A stretch of DNA of 64,000 nt, taken from the NCBI RefSeq assembly GCF_000019725.1, contig NC_010505.1, positions 3,165,001-3,229,000 on the forward strand, written 5' to 3'. The notes below the pieces were generated by a model, which saw only the letters and a list, made by a program, of their open reading frames with translations, searched no databases and was not told the origin of the DNA. The stretch comes from Methylobacterium radiotolerans JCM 2831 (GTDB taxonomy: Bacteria > Pseudomonadota > Alphaproteobacteria > Rhizobiales > Beijerinckiaceae). Both the position numbers and the translations under genes were made by a program. Shown here piece after piece: positions 31,967 to 40,402 of the stretch. Numbering within the stretch: position 1 is the first letter of the stretch; every line of letters starts with the position of its first letter.

Positions 31967-32982
31967 AGCCCGCCCCCCTCACCCGCGCTCCGATCACCGA
32001 GAGACCCGCGATGTCCTGGAGGATCCCGATGCCCCTCGTCCGCACCACGGCGTTCCGCGCTGCCTGCCTCGCCGTCCTGGCTTTCGGATCCACCTACGCG
32101 GCACCGGCCCGGGCACAGACCAAACCCAACATCGTCGTGATGGGCGAGGACGCCGACGAGGACGCGGTGCCGCGGGGCAACCGCATCTTCCAGCGGGTGA
32201 TTCACGAACTGTCCGAGACGATGAACCTGCGCGGCTACAACGTCTACGACGAGACCGCCGTGGCGATGGGCTTCACCCAGGCCAACCGGGTGCGCCGTCG
32301 GGATGCCGAGCTGATCGAGGTGGCCCGCGCGGTCCAGAACCCGCCCCTCGACGTGGTGGCGGTGTTCCAGATCTACGCGTCGGCGTCGAAATCCGCCTAC
32401 TCGGATATCGTCAGGCCGGAGATCCGTATCCCCGGCCGCCTCCTCAACGTCCGCACCGGCCAGTCGCTCGGGTCGTTCGAGGTGGCCGGGCTCCAGCTGC
32501 CGCCCCTGCCCCAGGGCTGCGACCGCGAATGCCTGCTCGAGCGCGTCGGCGCCGAGGCGAAGACCGTGGCCGCCGACGTCGCGGCCGCGCTCGCCGCGAA
32601 GCTCGACGGCGTCATCGCGCCCCGCCGCGGGGCCGATGCCGGCGCCGCGCCGCCCGACCCCGCGCCAATCGGCGGCGCCGTAACGGCGGCGCCCGGCGCA
32701 GAGGGCTGCGGGGGCATGCCCAGCGCCTACGTCGTCCGTCTGAACGGCTTCTCGAACCAGGAGGTCCAGGCGGCCGAGGAGTACATGGCGGCCTTCCGCT
32801 GCTACGAGCACCACCGTCCGGTGCGCGCGAGCGGGGCCAGCACCGAGTACTGGTACGAGACCCGCTCCGATTCCGCCCGGCTCGGCCGGAACCTGCGCCT
32901 GATGCTGGAGCACATGAGCGCGCCGGGGCAGGTCCAGTTCTCGGGCAACACCTTCGTCATCAGCCGCGTGGCGACGCGGTAG
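31963..32982 (+). CDS. Secreted protein, unknown, coupled to the OmpA-like gene
   Basis: Up to 339 residues, beginning at the ATG that overlaps the previous stop codon. A signal peptide becomes plausible from inner ATGs at 32011 or 32029 (L-A-V-L-A-F-G-S-T-Y-A-A-P-A-R-A), so the real start may be one of these. The mature part has a first domain (about 50-210) with N-I-V-V-M-G-E-D-A-D-E-D-A-V-P-R-G-N and V-V-A-V-F-Q-I-Y-A-S-A, then a Pro/Ala linker, then a C-terminal domain of about 80 residues (Y-V-V-R-L-N-G-F-S-N-Q-E) with a conserved-looking W-Y-E-T-R-S. The fold recalls periplasmic CsgG/LpoB-type helper proteins. Family not recognised. Confidence 0.75.
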   Translation: MKPAPLTRAPITERPAMSWRIPMPLVRTTAFRAACLAVLAFGSTYAAPARAQTKPNIVVMGEDADEDAVPRGNRIFQRVIHELSETMNLRGYNVYDETAVAMGFTQANRVRRRDAELIEVARAVQNPPLDVVAVFQIYASASKSAYSDIVRPEIRIPGRLLNVRTGQSLGSFEVAGLQLPPLPQGCDRECLLERVGAEAKTVAADVAAALAAKLDGVIAPRRGADAGAAPPDPAPIGGAVTAAPGAEGCGGMPSAYVVRLNGFSNQEVQAAEEYMAAFRCYEHHRPVRASGASTEYWYETRSDSARLGRNLRLMLEHMSAPGQVQFSGNTFVISRVATR

Positions 32983-33031
32983 CCGGTCTCACCGTCCCGC
33001 CGCTTCGTCCCCCCTGGCCTGGAGGTTGACC

Positions 33032-34039
33032 ATGTCGGTTCGCGAGCGCCTGCGCGGCGTCCTCTCCCGTCTTGGCCCGCGCCGACCGGCGCGGCGCGAA
33101 TTGCTGGTCGGCTTGGTCGTGGCGCCGCTGGCGATCGCGGGACCGGCCCCGGAGGCCTGCGCCGATCCGGTCTTTCCGGCCGCCGGCGCCCTCGGCCTCA
33201 CGCCGCCGGCCGGGATGAGCGTGAGCCGGCGCTTCGCCGGCTTCGAGCATCCGGCCGGCGCCTCGATCATCCTGGTCGAGATGCCGCCGGAAGCTTGGGA
33301 CCAGATCAACGGCCGGTTCACGCCCGAGGCGCTGGCCGCCACGGGCTTCCGGGTGAAGGGCGGGGCGGAGACGCTGCCGGTCGCGGGCGGCGAGGGCTTC
33401 GTCCTGCGCGGCACCCAGCCCGCCAACGGCCTCACCTACGCGAAGTGGGTCGCCGTCGTGCGCGGTGCCCCGGGGACCGGGCTCGTCACCGTGCAGGTGC
33501 CCGAGAAGGCGGCCCGGCAGGTGCCCGCCGCGGCCGTCGAGGCGGCCCTCCGCACCATCGCGTTCCGGCCGAAGGCGGGCCTGACCGAGCAGGTCGCGGC
33601 GCTGCCCTACACGGTCGGCGACATGGCGGGCTACCGTCCGGCCGCGGTCTTCGCGGGCAGCAGCCTGCTCCTCACCGAGGGCCCCAAAGACGTCGATCCC
33701 GAGCGCGAGCAGCCGGTGATCGTCGTCGCGCCGTCGCTCGGTCAGGCGCCGGTCCCATCGGGCGCGGAGGTCGCGGTCGCCCGCCGGCTGCTCGCGTCGC
33801 AGAAGGACTTCGCCGACGTGAAGGTCACCGACGAGGCGCGGTCCAGCCGCGGCGGGGCGGTGGTCGTGCGGCTGCGCGGAACCGGAACCGACACCAAGAG
33901 CGGCCGCGCCCTCGGCGTGACGCAGACGATGGTGTTCGACGGCAAGCGCTACCTGCGGGTTCTGGGCTTCGCCGACGCCGGTCGCACCGACGCCCTGGAC
34001 CGGGCCGACCGCGTCGCCGCTTCGGTGGCGATGCGCTGA
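33032..34039 (+). CDS. Secreted protein, unknown
   Basis: A 335-residue exported protein. The ATG at 33032 has a GGAGG Shine-Dalgarno 6 bases upstream. A basic N-terminus (R-R-P-A-R-R-E-L-L-V-G-L-V-V-A-P) leads to a signal peptide that ends near E-A-C-A-D (about residue 45). The mature protein consists of two similar-looking alpha/beta halves (about 60-180 and 190-335), with A-S-I-I-L-V-E-M-P-P-E-A-W in the first and R-Y-L-R-V-L-G-F-A-D-A-G in the second. No catalytic motif is visible and no family is recognised. It sits 49 bases after the previous gene and 35 before the next, within the envelope protease cluster. Confidence 0.75.
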   Translation: MSVRERLRGVLSRLGPRRPARRELLVGLVVAPLAIAGPAPEACADPVFPAAGALGLTPPAGMSVSRRFAGFEHPAGASIILVEMPPEAWDQINGRFTPEALAATGFRVKGGAETLPVAGGEGFVLRGTQPANGLTYAKWVAVVRGAPGTGLVTVQVPEKAARQVPAAAVEAALRTIAFRPKAGLTEQVAALPYTVGDMAGYRPAAVFAGSSLLLTEGPKDVDPEREQPVIVVAPSLGQAPVPSGAEVAVARRLLASQKDFADVKVTDEARSSRGGAVVVRLRGTGTDTKSGRALGVTQTMVFDGKRYLRVLGFADAGRTDALDRADRVAASVAMR

Positions 34040-34074
34040 CCGATCTCCGGCCCGAAATCGAAAGCGCTTGCCCG

Positions 34075-34812
34075 ATGCGTCTCTCGCCCCTCGCCCCCTC
34101 GATCCTGCTCGCCACCCTCGCGCTGCTCGCGGGGCCGGCACATGCGGAAGAGAACGAGTGCCGGCGGCCACCGTCGCTGGCCTCAGGTCCGCCCCCGATC
34201 TTCGGACGGATCACCGCCCCGGGGCGCACGGCTTTCGTCAAGGACGGACTCGCCCGCGCCAACTGCCCGGACCCGAGCGCCGCCTGCCGCGAGCGCGCCT
34301 ACCTGGTGACCGCCGATCCCGTCATTCTCGGCGAGCGGCGCGGCGCCTATGTCTGCGCCCACTATCGTGGCGCGGGCGACGATATGGGCCGGTCCGGCTG
34401 GCTCCCGGCCGAAGCTGTCGCCGTCGAGCCGTCGGGCACCGTCGCACCGGCGGATTGGCTCGGCACCTGGACCCGGCCGGAGGCGCGCATCCGCGTCACG
34501 CCGGGCGACAAGCCGGTCGACAAGCCGGGGATGCTCACTTTCGCGGGGGACGCGACATGGGGTGCCGGCGACCCGGAGCGGGTACGCCGCGGCGGGGTCC
34601 ATATCGGCGAATTCGCCGGCACGGTCGCGCCGCAGGGCGACGCGGCGAGCTTCGCGGTCGGCGAGAGCGGGGCGCTGCCCGTCGAGACCGGGGACGCCTC
34701 CGACTGCAAGGTCTGGCTGCGCCGGGTCGGCCCCTGGCTGATCGTCGACGACAACCTCGCCTGCGGAGGGCTCAACGTCTCCTTCCGCGGCCTCTACCGC
34801 CGCCAGCCATGA
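34075..34812 (+). CDS. Secreted SH3-like protein, unknown
   Basis: A 245-residue exported protein (signal peptide to about residue 24, P-A-H-A-E) with an ATG at 34075. A Cys-rich first part (N-E-C-R-R-P-P, A-N-C-P-D-P-S-A-A-C) leads to a short bacterial-SH3-like segment (Y-V-C-A-H-Y-R-G, then S-G-W-L-P-A-E-A-V) and a lipocalin/beta-barrel-like part (D-W-L-G-T-W-T-R-P-E-A-R-I-R-V, then F-R-G-L-Y-R-R). Six or more cysteines suggest disulfides. SH3-like segments often bind wall peptides. No named family. Confidence 0.75.
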   Translation: MRLSPLAPSILLATLALLAGPAHAEENECRRPPSLASGPPPIFGRITAPGRTAFVKDGLARANCPDPSAACRERAYLVTADPVILGERRGAYVCAHYRGAGDDMGRSGWLPAEAVAVEPSGTVAPADWLGTWTRPEARIRVTPGDKPVDKPGMLTFAGDATWGAGDPERVRRGGVHIGEFAGTVAPQGDAASFAVGESGALPVETGDASDCKVWLRRVGPWLIVDDNLACGGLNVSFRGLYRRQP

Positions 34813-34915
34813 GCGGCGCGGCGAGACGCGGCCGCCCCGGGCCCGCGCAGGATGCGTCGCGCGACCGGCCTCCGGATGCCTCGCGGACCGGCGCCTGTGT
34901 GCAGGACTCTGACCG

Positions 34916-35233
34916 ATGAACATCCACAGCACGGCGCGGCCGAGCCCGTCCCGGCGACGCCGGCGCGTGATCCTCATCCTGTTGCTGATCACGTGGCTGC
35001 CGGTCCTGCCCTTCGCCCTCGGCCTCACGCTGACGAGCTTGACCGGATGCACGGTGAACGAGGCGGGCACGCACCCGTGCCCGATAGCCGGACACGATAT
35101 CGGCGACCTGCTCTACACGCTGACGATGACGGGCTGGCTGCTGATCCCATTCCTGCCCTTCATGGCCCTGACACTATTGCTCACCGGGCTGCAGGGCCTG
35201 CTGATGCTCCTCAAGGCGTGGCGGCGGCGATGA
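34916..35233 (+). CDS. Small two-helix membrane protein, unknown
   Basis: A 105-residue protein with a basic N-terminus (S-R-R-R-R-R) and two membrane stretches (about 18-40 and 70-98), separated by a loop with two cysteines (T-G-C-T, H-P-C-P). It is probably an inner-membrane protein with the loop in the periplasm. Its stop overlaps the next start (ATGA), so it is coupled to the following secreted protein. The upstream gap (34813-34915) shows no gene. Family not recognised. Confidence 0.7.
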   Translation: MNIHSTARPSPSRRRRRVILILLLITWLPVLPFALGLTLTSLTGCTVNEAGTHPCPIAGHDIGDLLYTLTMTGWLLIPFLPFMALTLLLTGLQGLLMLLKAWRRR

Positions 35234-36639
35234 TGCGACATGCGATTTGGCGCGCGGCCGCGCTGTTCGGCCTCGGGTTGTCAGCCGTCCCGCTGTCGAG
35301 CCTGGCGATAGCCGCGTCAGCGACGTCGGCACGGGCGCAGGCGGCCGAGGCGCAGGGTCCGGCCCTGCCCTACGCCTCCACGCCTGACCTGAGGGCCGCC
35401 ACGGTGGTACGGGCGGTGCGCGACCAGCGCGCGGCGAACCCGATCGCCGCGGACGAGACGGCGCGGGAACTCGCCCGGCACGATTACGACTCCGTCTTCC
35501 GCGGCTTCCTCGACGGGACGCCCCTGCGGCCGGACGATGCGGGCGACGTGCTCACTGCCTTCATCGCCCTGCAATGGATGGTCGCCAACGACGCGACAAT
35601 CGAGCCGAGCCCGTCGGCCCTGCGGGCGATCCGGAGCCGGTTCGTGGCCCCGATGGCGGAGCGGCCGCCCCTGTCCCAGCCGGCCGCGCGGGCAGCCTTC
35701 GCGGAGCAGGTCAAGCTGCGTGCCGTGCTCCACCATGCCGGATGGCAGGCGGCCAAGCGGCTCGGCGTGCTGCCGCGCTTCCTCGCGGGCCTGTCCAAGG
35801 AGTTCATCCCGGTCGCGACGCTGCGGACCCTGGCGCTGACTGACGACGGGCTGGTGCCGAAGGACCGGGCCGGCCGCGCGGCCCCGAAGCCGCCGTCGGC
35901 CGCGGAGAGCCCGGCCGCGCCGGCCGCGCGATCGGGTCGCGCCGCCCCCGCGCCGGCCGCGCCCGAACCCCCGCGCCACGCGGCCAACTGGGATTCGGTC
36001 GAGGGCGTGTACTTCCGGTCGACCACGGGATTCGGCGTCGGTGGTCTCATGACGATCGATTTCGAGCCGCTGATCTTCCTGCGCGACGGCACCTACTACG
36101 AGATCGACGACACCGCGCTGGAAGACGTGGACCTCGCCGCCGAGCGGGGCGCCCGACCCGAGCGGTTCGGGCGTTGGACCGCCAAGGGGGCCGGCTTCGT
36201 GCTGACGGACGGGCGCGGCCGTGCCAGCGACTACGCCCTCGGCGACGGCAGCTTCTTCCGGGCCTTCCCGGCCGCTTCGGGCGAGCGCGTGGCGCGGGCG
36301 TACCGGCGGCTGTCGGGCGGCGGCAACACCGCCCTGGGGGGCGACGTGGCGATCGCCGTGGAGAGCCGCTACGATTTCCACGCGGACGGGAGCTACGGCC
36401 GCGGCGGCTCGGTCGGCGCGACGAATTCCGGGGCCAGCACCGGGGTCGGCACGGCGATCGGCCGTCGGCGCGCGCCGGAGGGCGGCCACTACGCCCTCGA
36501 TCGCCACACGCTCACGCTGATCACAGCGGATGGCCGGACCCGGCGCCTGTTCTTCGCCTACGGCTCCCAGAAGAATCCCCCCGAGATCGACCGCGAGATG
36601 ATTTTCGTGGGCGACGCCGTCTTCAGCCCGTCGGACTGA
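35230..36639 (+). CDS. Secreted two-domain protein, unknown; last gene of the envelope cluster
   Basis: A 469-residue exported protein beginning at the ATG that overlaps the previous stop (signal peptide to about residue 36, S-A-R-A-Q). A helical domain (about 50-210, with F-R-G-F-L-D-G-T-P-L-R-P-D-D-A and A-F-I-A-L-Q-W-M-V) is joined by a Pro/Ala linker (about 215-250) to a beta-rich domain (about 255-469) with Y-F-R-S-T-T-G-F-G-V-G-G, F-L-R-D-G-T-Y-Y-E-I and L-T-L-I-T-A-D-G-R-T-R-R-L. The second domain pattern occurs in many alphaproteobacterial secreted proteins of unknown role. No enzyme motif. No terminator is seen after it. Confidence 0.8.
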   Translation: MMRHAIWRAAALFGLGLSAVPLSSLAIAASATSARAQAAEAQGPALPYASTPDLRAATVVRAVRDQRAANPIAADETARELARHDYDSVFRGFLDGTPLRPDDAGDVLTAFIALQWMVANDATIEPSPSALRAIRSRFVAPMAERPPLSQPAARAAFAEQVKLRAVLHHAGWQAAKRLGVLPRFLAGLSKEFIPVATLRTLALTDDGLVPKDRAGRAAPKPPSAAESPAAPAARSGRAAPAPAAPEPPRHAANWDSVEGVYFRSTTGFGVGGLMTIDFEPLIFLRDGTYYEIDDTALEDVDLAAERGARPERFGRWTAKGAGFVLTDGRGRASDYALGDGSFFRAFPAASGERVARAYRRLSGGGNTALGGDVAIAVESRYDFHADGSYGRGGSVGATNSGASTGVGTAIGRRRAPEGGHYALDRHTLTLITADGRTRRLFFAYGSQKNPPEIDREMIFVGDAVFSPSD

Positions 36640-36874
36640 TCGAGGCGGCGGAGGACCGCCGCTCGGTCGGCGCGCGGCTCTCCGCAGGCGGTGCATCGGC
36701 GGATTCGGGTGTGAGTAGACCGCCCCCCAGCCGCGCCCAGTCCTCCAGCGTCCGTCCGCGGGCGACGTGCGGGCCCGAAACGACGGGTCGCGATGTCTGC
36801 GCTTCCCCCAGGCGTCCGTAGCGCCGGTACCAGGATCGTGCCCGCTGCACCGGCAGTCCCAACGCCTTCCTCAT
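36623..36874 (-). CDS. Possible small basic protein, unknown
   Basis: An 83-residue frame with an ATG at 36874 preceded by AGAGGGGGAC, a fair Shine-Dalgarno. It begins M-R-K-A-L-G-L-P-V-Q and has S-W-Y-R-R-Y-G-R-L-G-E-A, then a Pro/Ser-rich tail. It overlaps the end of the previous (convergent) gene by 17 bases. It contains no recognisable domain and no signal peptide. The second half has the composition of chance reading. Confidence 0.35.
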   Translation of the reverse strand: MRKALGLPVQRARSWYRRYGRLGEAQTSRPVVSGPHVARGRTLEDWARLGGGLLTPESADAPPAESRAPTERRSSAASISPTG

Positions 36875-37176
36875 GCCGTCCCCCTCTGGCGCGAGCGCGA
36901 ATGCCCACGGCCAAGCTAATCCAGGCCGGGCGCCCGGGCATGTCGGGCCGACCCTGACACGAATGCCGATCTCTCCGACTGCTGATCGGCCCGCGACGGC
37001 ACAGATGAGGGTGCGGGGCAGCGACCGGCGGCGACCCGCCGACGGCCCCCTCAGGGGACGAGCGGTGGCCGGCGATGGCGGCCGGCATCGTCACCCCGAC
37101 AGACCGCGCCGCGCGTCCGGATCCGGCATCGGGTCCGATCCGCGCGGACGTCCTTCACCGTCTCTGGAGCAGACCC
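36875..37176. other. Gene-free stretch before the His/Gly/Tyr-rich protein gene
   Basis: About 300 bases in which no frame looks coding. It lies between the divergent small minus-strand frame and the plus-strand secreted-protein gene, so it should hold at least one promoter. No clear motif was found. Confidence 0.4.
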
Positions 37177-37599
37177 ATGAAACGTCTTGCGATCGCCCTC
37201 ACGGCGCTGTCCAGCCTCGTCCTGTTCGCGCCGTCGAGTGAGGCGCGGCCCCACGGCCGCGGCTTCCATCATGGGCCCCACCATCTCGGCCACGGTGCCT
37301 GGAGGGGGCGACGCCACGGTTTGCACCGCCATCGGCATCACCGTCTCCACCGGCACTACCGGCGGCACCGTGGGTATCGCGGATACCGCGGCGTCCACTT
37401 CCGCCCCGCCGGCTACGGTTACCGGCTCTACGCGTATCGCTACGGTGGCTGGGGCAGTCACCGCGGGTTGGGTTTCGCGACCGGCGCCGGCCTGGGCCTC
37501 GCGGCGGGCGCCGCCCGCCCCGGTCTCTACGGTGCGGCCTACGGGCGGCCGTACGGCTACCGCTACGCACCGGTCGGCTACGGCTGCGCCTACTACTAG
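37177..37599 (+). CDS. Secreted His/Gly/Tyr/Arg-rich protein
   Basis: A 140-residue exported protein (signal peptide M-K-R-L-A-I-A-L-T-A-L-S-S-L-V-L-F-A, cleaved near S-S-E-A-R). The mature part is a low-complexity run of His, Arg, Gly and Tyr (for example G-R-G-F-H-H-G-P-H-H-L-G-H-G) with a Gly/Ala hydrophobic patch near the end and a final C-A-Y-Y. The ATG at 37177 has a GGAGCAG Shine-Dalgarno. Similar small proteins are common in Rhizobiales. They may bind metals or coat the envelope, but function is not known. The 330 bases after it hold only a hairpin repeat. Confidence 0.75.
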   Translation: MKRLAIALTALSSLVLFAPSSEARPHGRGFHHGPHHLGHGAWRGRRHGLHRHRHHRLHRHYRRHRGYRGYRGVHFRPAGYGYRLYAYRYGGWGSHRGLGFATGAGLGLAAGAARPGLYGAAYGRPYGYRYAPVGYGCAYY

Positions 37600-37790
37600 G
37601 CTGGCCGTCCGGTCCGCGAGGCCGGGCCATCGCGGCTTTCCGGACAGCGTCCTGCGCCGAGCCGCGCCCGGTCGTCCTCGCGCCCGACGACGCGAGGATC
37701 TGATAGCCTTCCGCGCGGCATTCGGATGGATCGGCGCAAGTACCGCGAGGTCCGGTGCCCCTTTCGTGCAATGGTCAACCGATCATCGTT

Positions 37791-37825
37791 CCGACGCGTG
37801 TCGGGATAAGCCCGACACGCGTCGG
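37791..37825. repeat. Perfect 15-base inverted repeat (hairpin)
   Basis: CCGACGCGTGTCGGG and CCCGACACGCGTCGG flank a 5-base ATAAG loop. It sits 190 bases after the His/Gly/Tyr-rich gene and about 100 before the CrpP/Rmf-like gene. No T-run follows, so it may be a terminator with a weak tail, a REP-like dispersed element or an mRNA 5'-end structure. The flanks (37600-37790 and 37826-37927) show no gene. Confidence 0.7.
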
Positions 37826-37927
37826 TGTGAGCGATATCCCGGTTCGAAACAGCTTGCTCGGCTGTTCGATCTCGGCGCTTCTGACCGGGCGGGACATGCT
37901 CCCGAGCAGCCGGAGAGATCAGCGCCC

Positions 37928-38152
37928 ATGCTCATGGACATCGTCAAACAGGGCGCCCGCGCGCGCTCCGTCGGTCGGCCCCGCGATGCCTGTCCGTATC
38001 CGGGCGAGTCGCGCGAGCGCCGGGCCTGGTTCGAGGGCTACGACGGCTCATCGTGGGCGGTGGCGACGCGGATGCCGCACCCGGCCCGGATGCTGCCCGG
38101 ATCGACCCTCTGCGACGGCAATGCCGCGTCCGACCCCGCATCCCCGGCCTGA
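37928..38152 (+). CDS. CrpP/Rmf-like small protein
   Basis: A 74-residue cytoplasmic protein whose first half matches the ribosome modulation factor/CrpP pattern: G-A-R-A-R-S-V-G-R-P-R-D-A-C-P-Y, then E-R-R-A-W-F-E-G-Y. Rmf dimerises ribosomes in stationary phase, while CrpP-named members have been linked to ciprofloxacin modification, a claim that has been disputed. The second half is a short tail with no known domain. The ATG at 37928 follows GGAGAG at good spacing; a second ATG two codons on is possible. It lies upstream of the NarX-type kinase, but about 165 bases separate them. Confidence 0.7.
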   Translation: MLMDIVKQGARARSVGRPRDACPYPGESRERRAWFEGYDGSSWAVATRMPHPARMLPGSTLCDGNAASDPASPA

Positions 38153-38316
38153 CGGCGGGGCGACTTTCCCGTACGAGAGCGGGGGACTTCCAAGGCGATG
38201 CGGTGATTGGGGAGGCGGGCGACGATGCGCTCGGGACGGCGCGATAGGGTGGTCAGGCCGTCCGAGCGATGGGCGGCAGGTGCGGACCGACGCGCAGCGT
38301 GCCCGCACACGGACGC

Positions 38317-40392
38317 ATGACCGTCCGACCCCGCGACGCCATCCGGGGGCCCGAGCCCCAGCTCAGCCGCGGCAGCCGCCGCACCTTCGTCGCCCTCGCC
38401 CTCGCGGCCGCGATTCCCGTCCTGCTGCTGAGCGGCTGGGTCGCGACGCTGATGGCGCAGCAGCAGCGCGACCTCGCCCGAAACGCCGCCGTCGCCAGCG
38501 CGACACGGGTTGCCGAGCGCGTCGCCTCCGACATCGCTGCCCAGATCGCTGTCCTCGAGGCCGAGGCCGCCTCCGCGACCCTCGACCGGCCGGACCTCGC
38601 GGCCTTCTACGCCGAGGCCGAGCGGCTCAGGCAGGCGCACCCCCTCTGGGAGACGGTGGAGCTCGCCCGACCGGACGGCGCCCAGATCGTCAACCTGCTC
38701 CGCTCCCTCGAGGAGGAACTCGGACCGACCTCGGACCGGACGAGCTTCGACGCGGTGGTGCGCACGCGGCAGCCGGTGATCGGCGGGATCGGCCCGGCCG
38801 GCTCGATCTCGGGCAAGCGCCTCGTGGCCCTGCGCGTGCCGGTGATCCGCGACGGCACGCTGCGCTACGTCCTGTCGATCCGGCTCGCCACCAACGCGGT
38901 GAGTTCGATCCTGCGCGACGCCGGCGCCCCCGAGGGCTGGGTCGGCACCATCGTGGACGCGGAGGGCAATACGATCGCCCGGACCCGGGCCGAGGTGGAG
39001 GAACTCGGCCACCCGGCGAACCCGGCGCTGCAGGCGGCCATCCGGCACGCCCCCAACGGCTTCTACACCGGACCGACGCTGGAAGGCGCGGATGTCGAGG
39101 TGGTCTACCGGACGTTGAAGCATACCGGCGGCTGGTCAGTGCATTTCGGCATGCCGGTCGCGACGCTCAACGCGCCGGTGTCGCGGTCCTACGTCGTGCT
39201 GGGCGGCGGCAGCTTCGTCAGCATCGGCCTCGCCCTCGCACTGGTGGGACTGGTCGGCCGAGACATGGCGCAGCGCAGGGCGGGCGAGCAAGCCCGGTTC
39301 TCCCTCGCCCTCCGCTCCAGCGAGGAGCAGGGCGCCGTGGCCGCCGAGGCCGCGGAACTCGGCACGCTTCGCTGGGACACGGTCGCGCACCGGGTCACCG
39401 GCTCGCCCCGCGCGGCCGACCTCCTCGGGTGGACGGCGGCCGCGGAGGGGCGCGACAGCGATGTGGACGCCGACGCCGTCCTGCAGGCCGTCGATCCCGA
39501 GGATCGCGGGCGCCTGAGCGAGGCCCTGCACCGGAGCCTCGCCGAGGACACCCCGCTCGACGTCGAGTTCCGCGTGATCCAGGGTAATGGGGACCCGCGC
39601 TGGGTGCGGGTCGCCGGCCGCGTGCCGCAGCTCCACGAGCATACTCCGGCCGGGCTGATCTACGGCGTGGTGTCGGACATCGAGCCGCGCAAGCGCGCGG
39701 AGGCCGAGCGCTTCGCGCTGCTGCGCCGCCTCGGCGAGGCCCAGGAGAACGAGCAGCGCCGGATCGCCCGCGAACTGCACGACCAAGTCGGCCAGACGGT
39801 GACCGGCCTGTCGCTGGGCCTCAAGAGCATGGAGCGGCTCCTGGCACGCGGGGCCACGGCCGAGGCTGGCCGGCAGGTGGAGTGGCTGCAATCCCTCGCC
39901 GGCGAGATCGGTCGCGACATCCACCGGGCCGCCGTCGACCTGCGGCCGACCGCCCTCGACGATCTCGGCCTGCGCGAGGCTCTGGCCACCCTGCTGCGCG
40001 ACTGGAGCCAGCGGCACGGGATCCGCGCGGATCTGGAATTCCTGAGCGAGGCGACCCGGCTGCCGGCCGCGATCGAGACCGCCGTCTACCGGATCGTGCA
40101 GGAGGCACTCACGAACGTCCTCAAGCACGCCCGGGCCGCGAGCGTCAGCGTCTCGCTGGAGAAGCGTCCGGGCGAGATGCGGGTCGTCATCGAGGATGAC
40201 GGCATCGGCTTCGTCACCGAGGACCTGCGCGAGCGCGCCAGCGGCGAGACGCCGGCCAAGTTGCGGCTCGGCCTGTCGGGCATCCGCGAGCGGCTGTCGC
40301 TCCTGAGCGGGACCCTCACGCTGGAATCGTCTCCGGGCATCGGCACGACGTTGTTCGTCACCATCCCGATCCCGCACCATCCCGAGACCTGA
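38317..40392 (+). CDS. NarX/UhpB-type sensor histidine kinase
   Basis: A membrane sensor kinase of about 691 residues. A first membrane helix (about 23-46) and a second (about 290-315) frame a periplasmic Cache-like sensor of roughly 240 residues (V-E-L-A-R-P-D-G-A-Q-I-V-N-L, then G-W-V-G-T-I-V-D-A-E-G-N-T-I). A cytoplasmic PAS domain follows (about 345-460), then the HisKA_3 dimerisation helix with the phospho-acceptor His488 (I-A-R-E-L-H-D-Q-V-G-Q) and an HATPase domain with E-A-L-T-N-V-L-K-H-A and D-D-G-I-G-F. I chose the ATG at 38317; one at 38269 is also in frame. Ten bases separate it from the response regulator, so they form an operon. Confidence 0.92.
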   Translation: MTVRPRDAIRGPEPQLSRGSRRTFVALALAAAIPVLLLSGWVATLMAQQQRDLARNAAVASATRVAERVASDIAAQIAVLEAEAASATLDRPDLAAFYAEAERLRQAHPLWETVELARPDGAQIVNLLRSLEEELGPTSDRTSFDAVVRTRQPVIGGIGPAGSISGKRLVALRVPVIRDGTLRYVLSIRLATNAVSSILRDAGAPEGWVGTIVDAEGNTIARTRAEVEELGHPANPALQAAIRHAPNGFYTGPTLEGADVEVVYRTLKHTGGWSVHFGMPVATLNAPVSRSYVVLGGGSFVSIGLALALVGLVGRDMAQRRAGEQARFSLALRSSEEQGAVAAEAAELGTLRWDTVAHRVTGSPRAADLLGWTAAAEGRDSDVDADAVLQAVDPEDRGRLSEALHRSLAEDTPLDVEFRVIQGNGDPRWVRVAGRVPQLHEHTPAGLIYGVVSDIEPRKRAEAERFALLRRLGEAQENEQRRIARELHDQVGQTVTGLSLGLKSMERLLARGATAEAGRQVEWLQSLAGEIGRDIHRAAVDLRPTALDDLGLREALATLLRDWSQRHGIRADLEFLSEATRLPAAIETAVYRIVQEALTNVLKHARAASVSVSLEKRPGEMRVVIEDDGIGFVTEDLRERASGETPAKLRLGLSGIRERLSLLSGTLTLESSPGIGTTLFVTIPIPHHPET

Positions 40393-40402
40393 GGAGAAGC
40401 GC

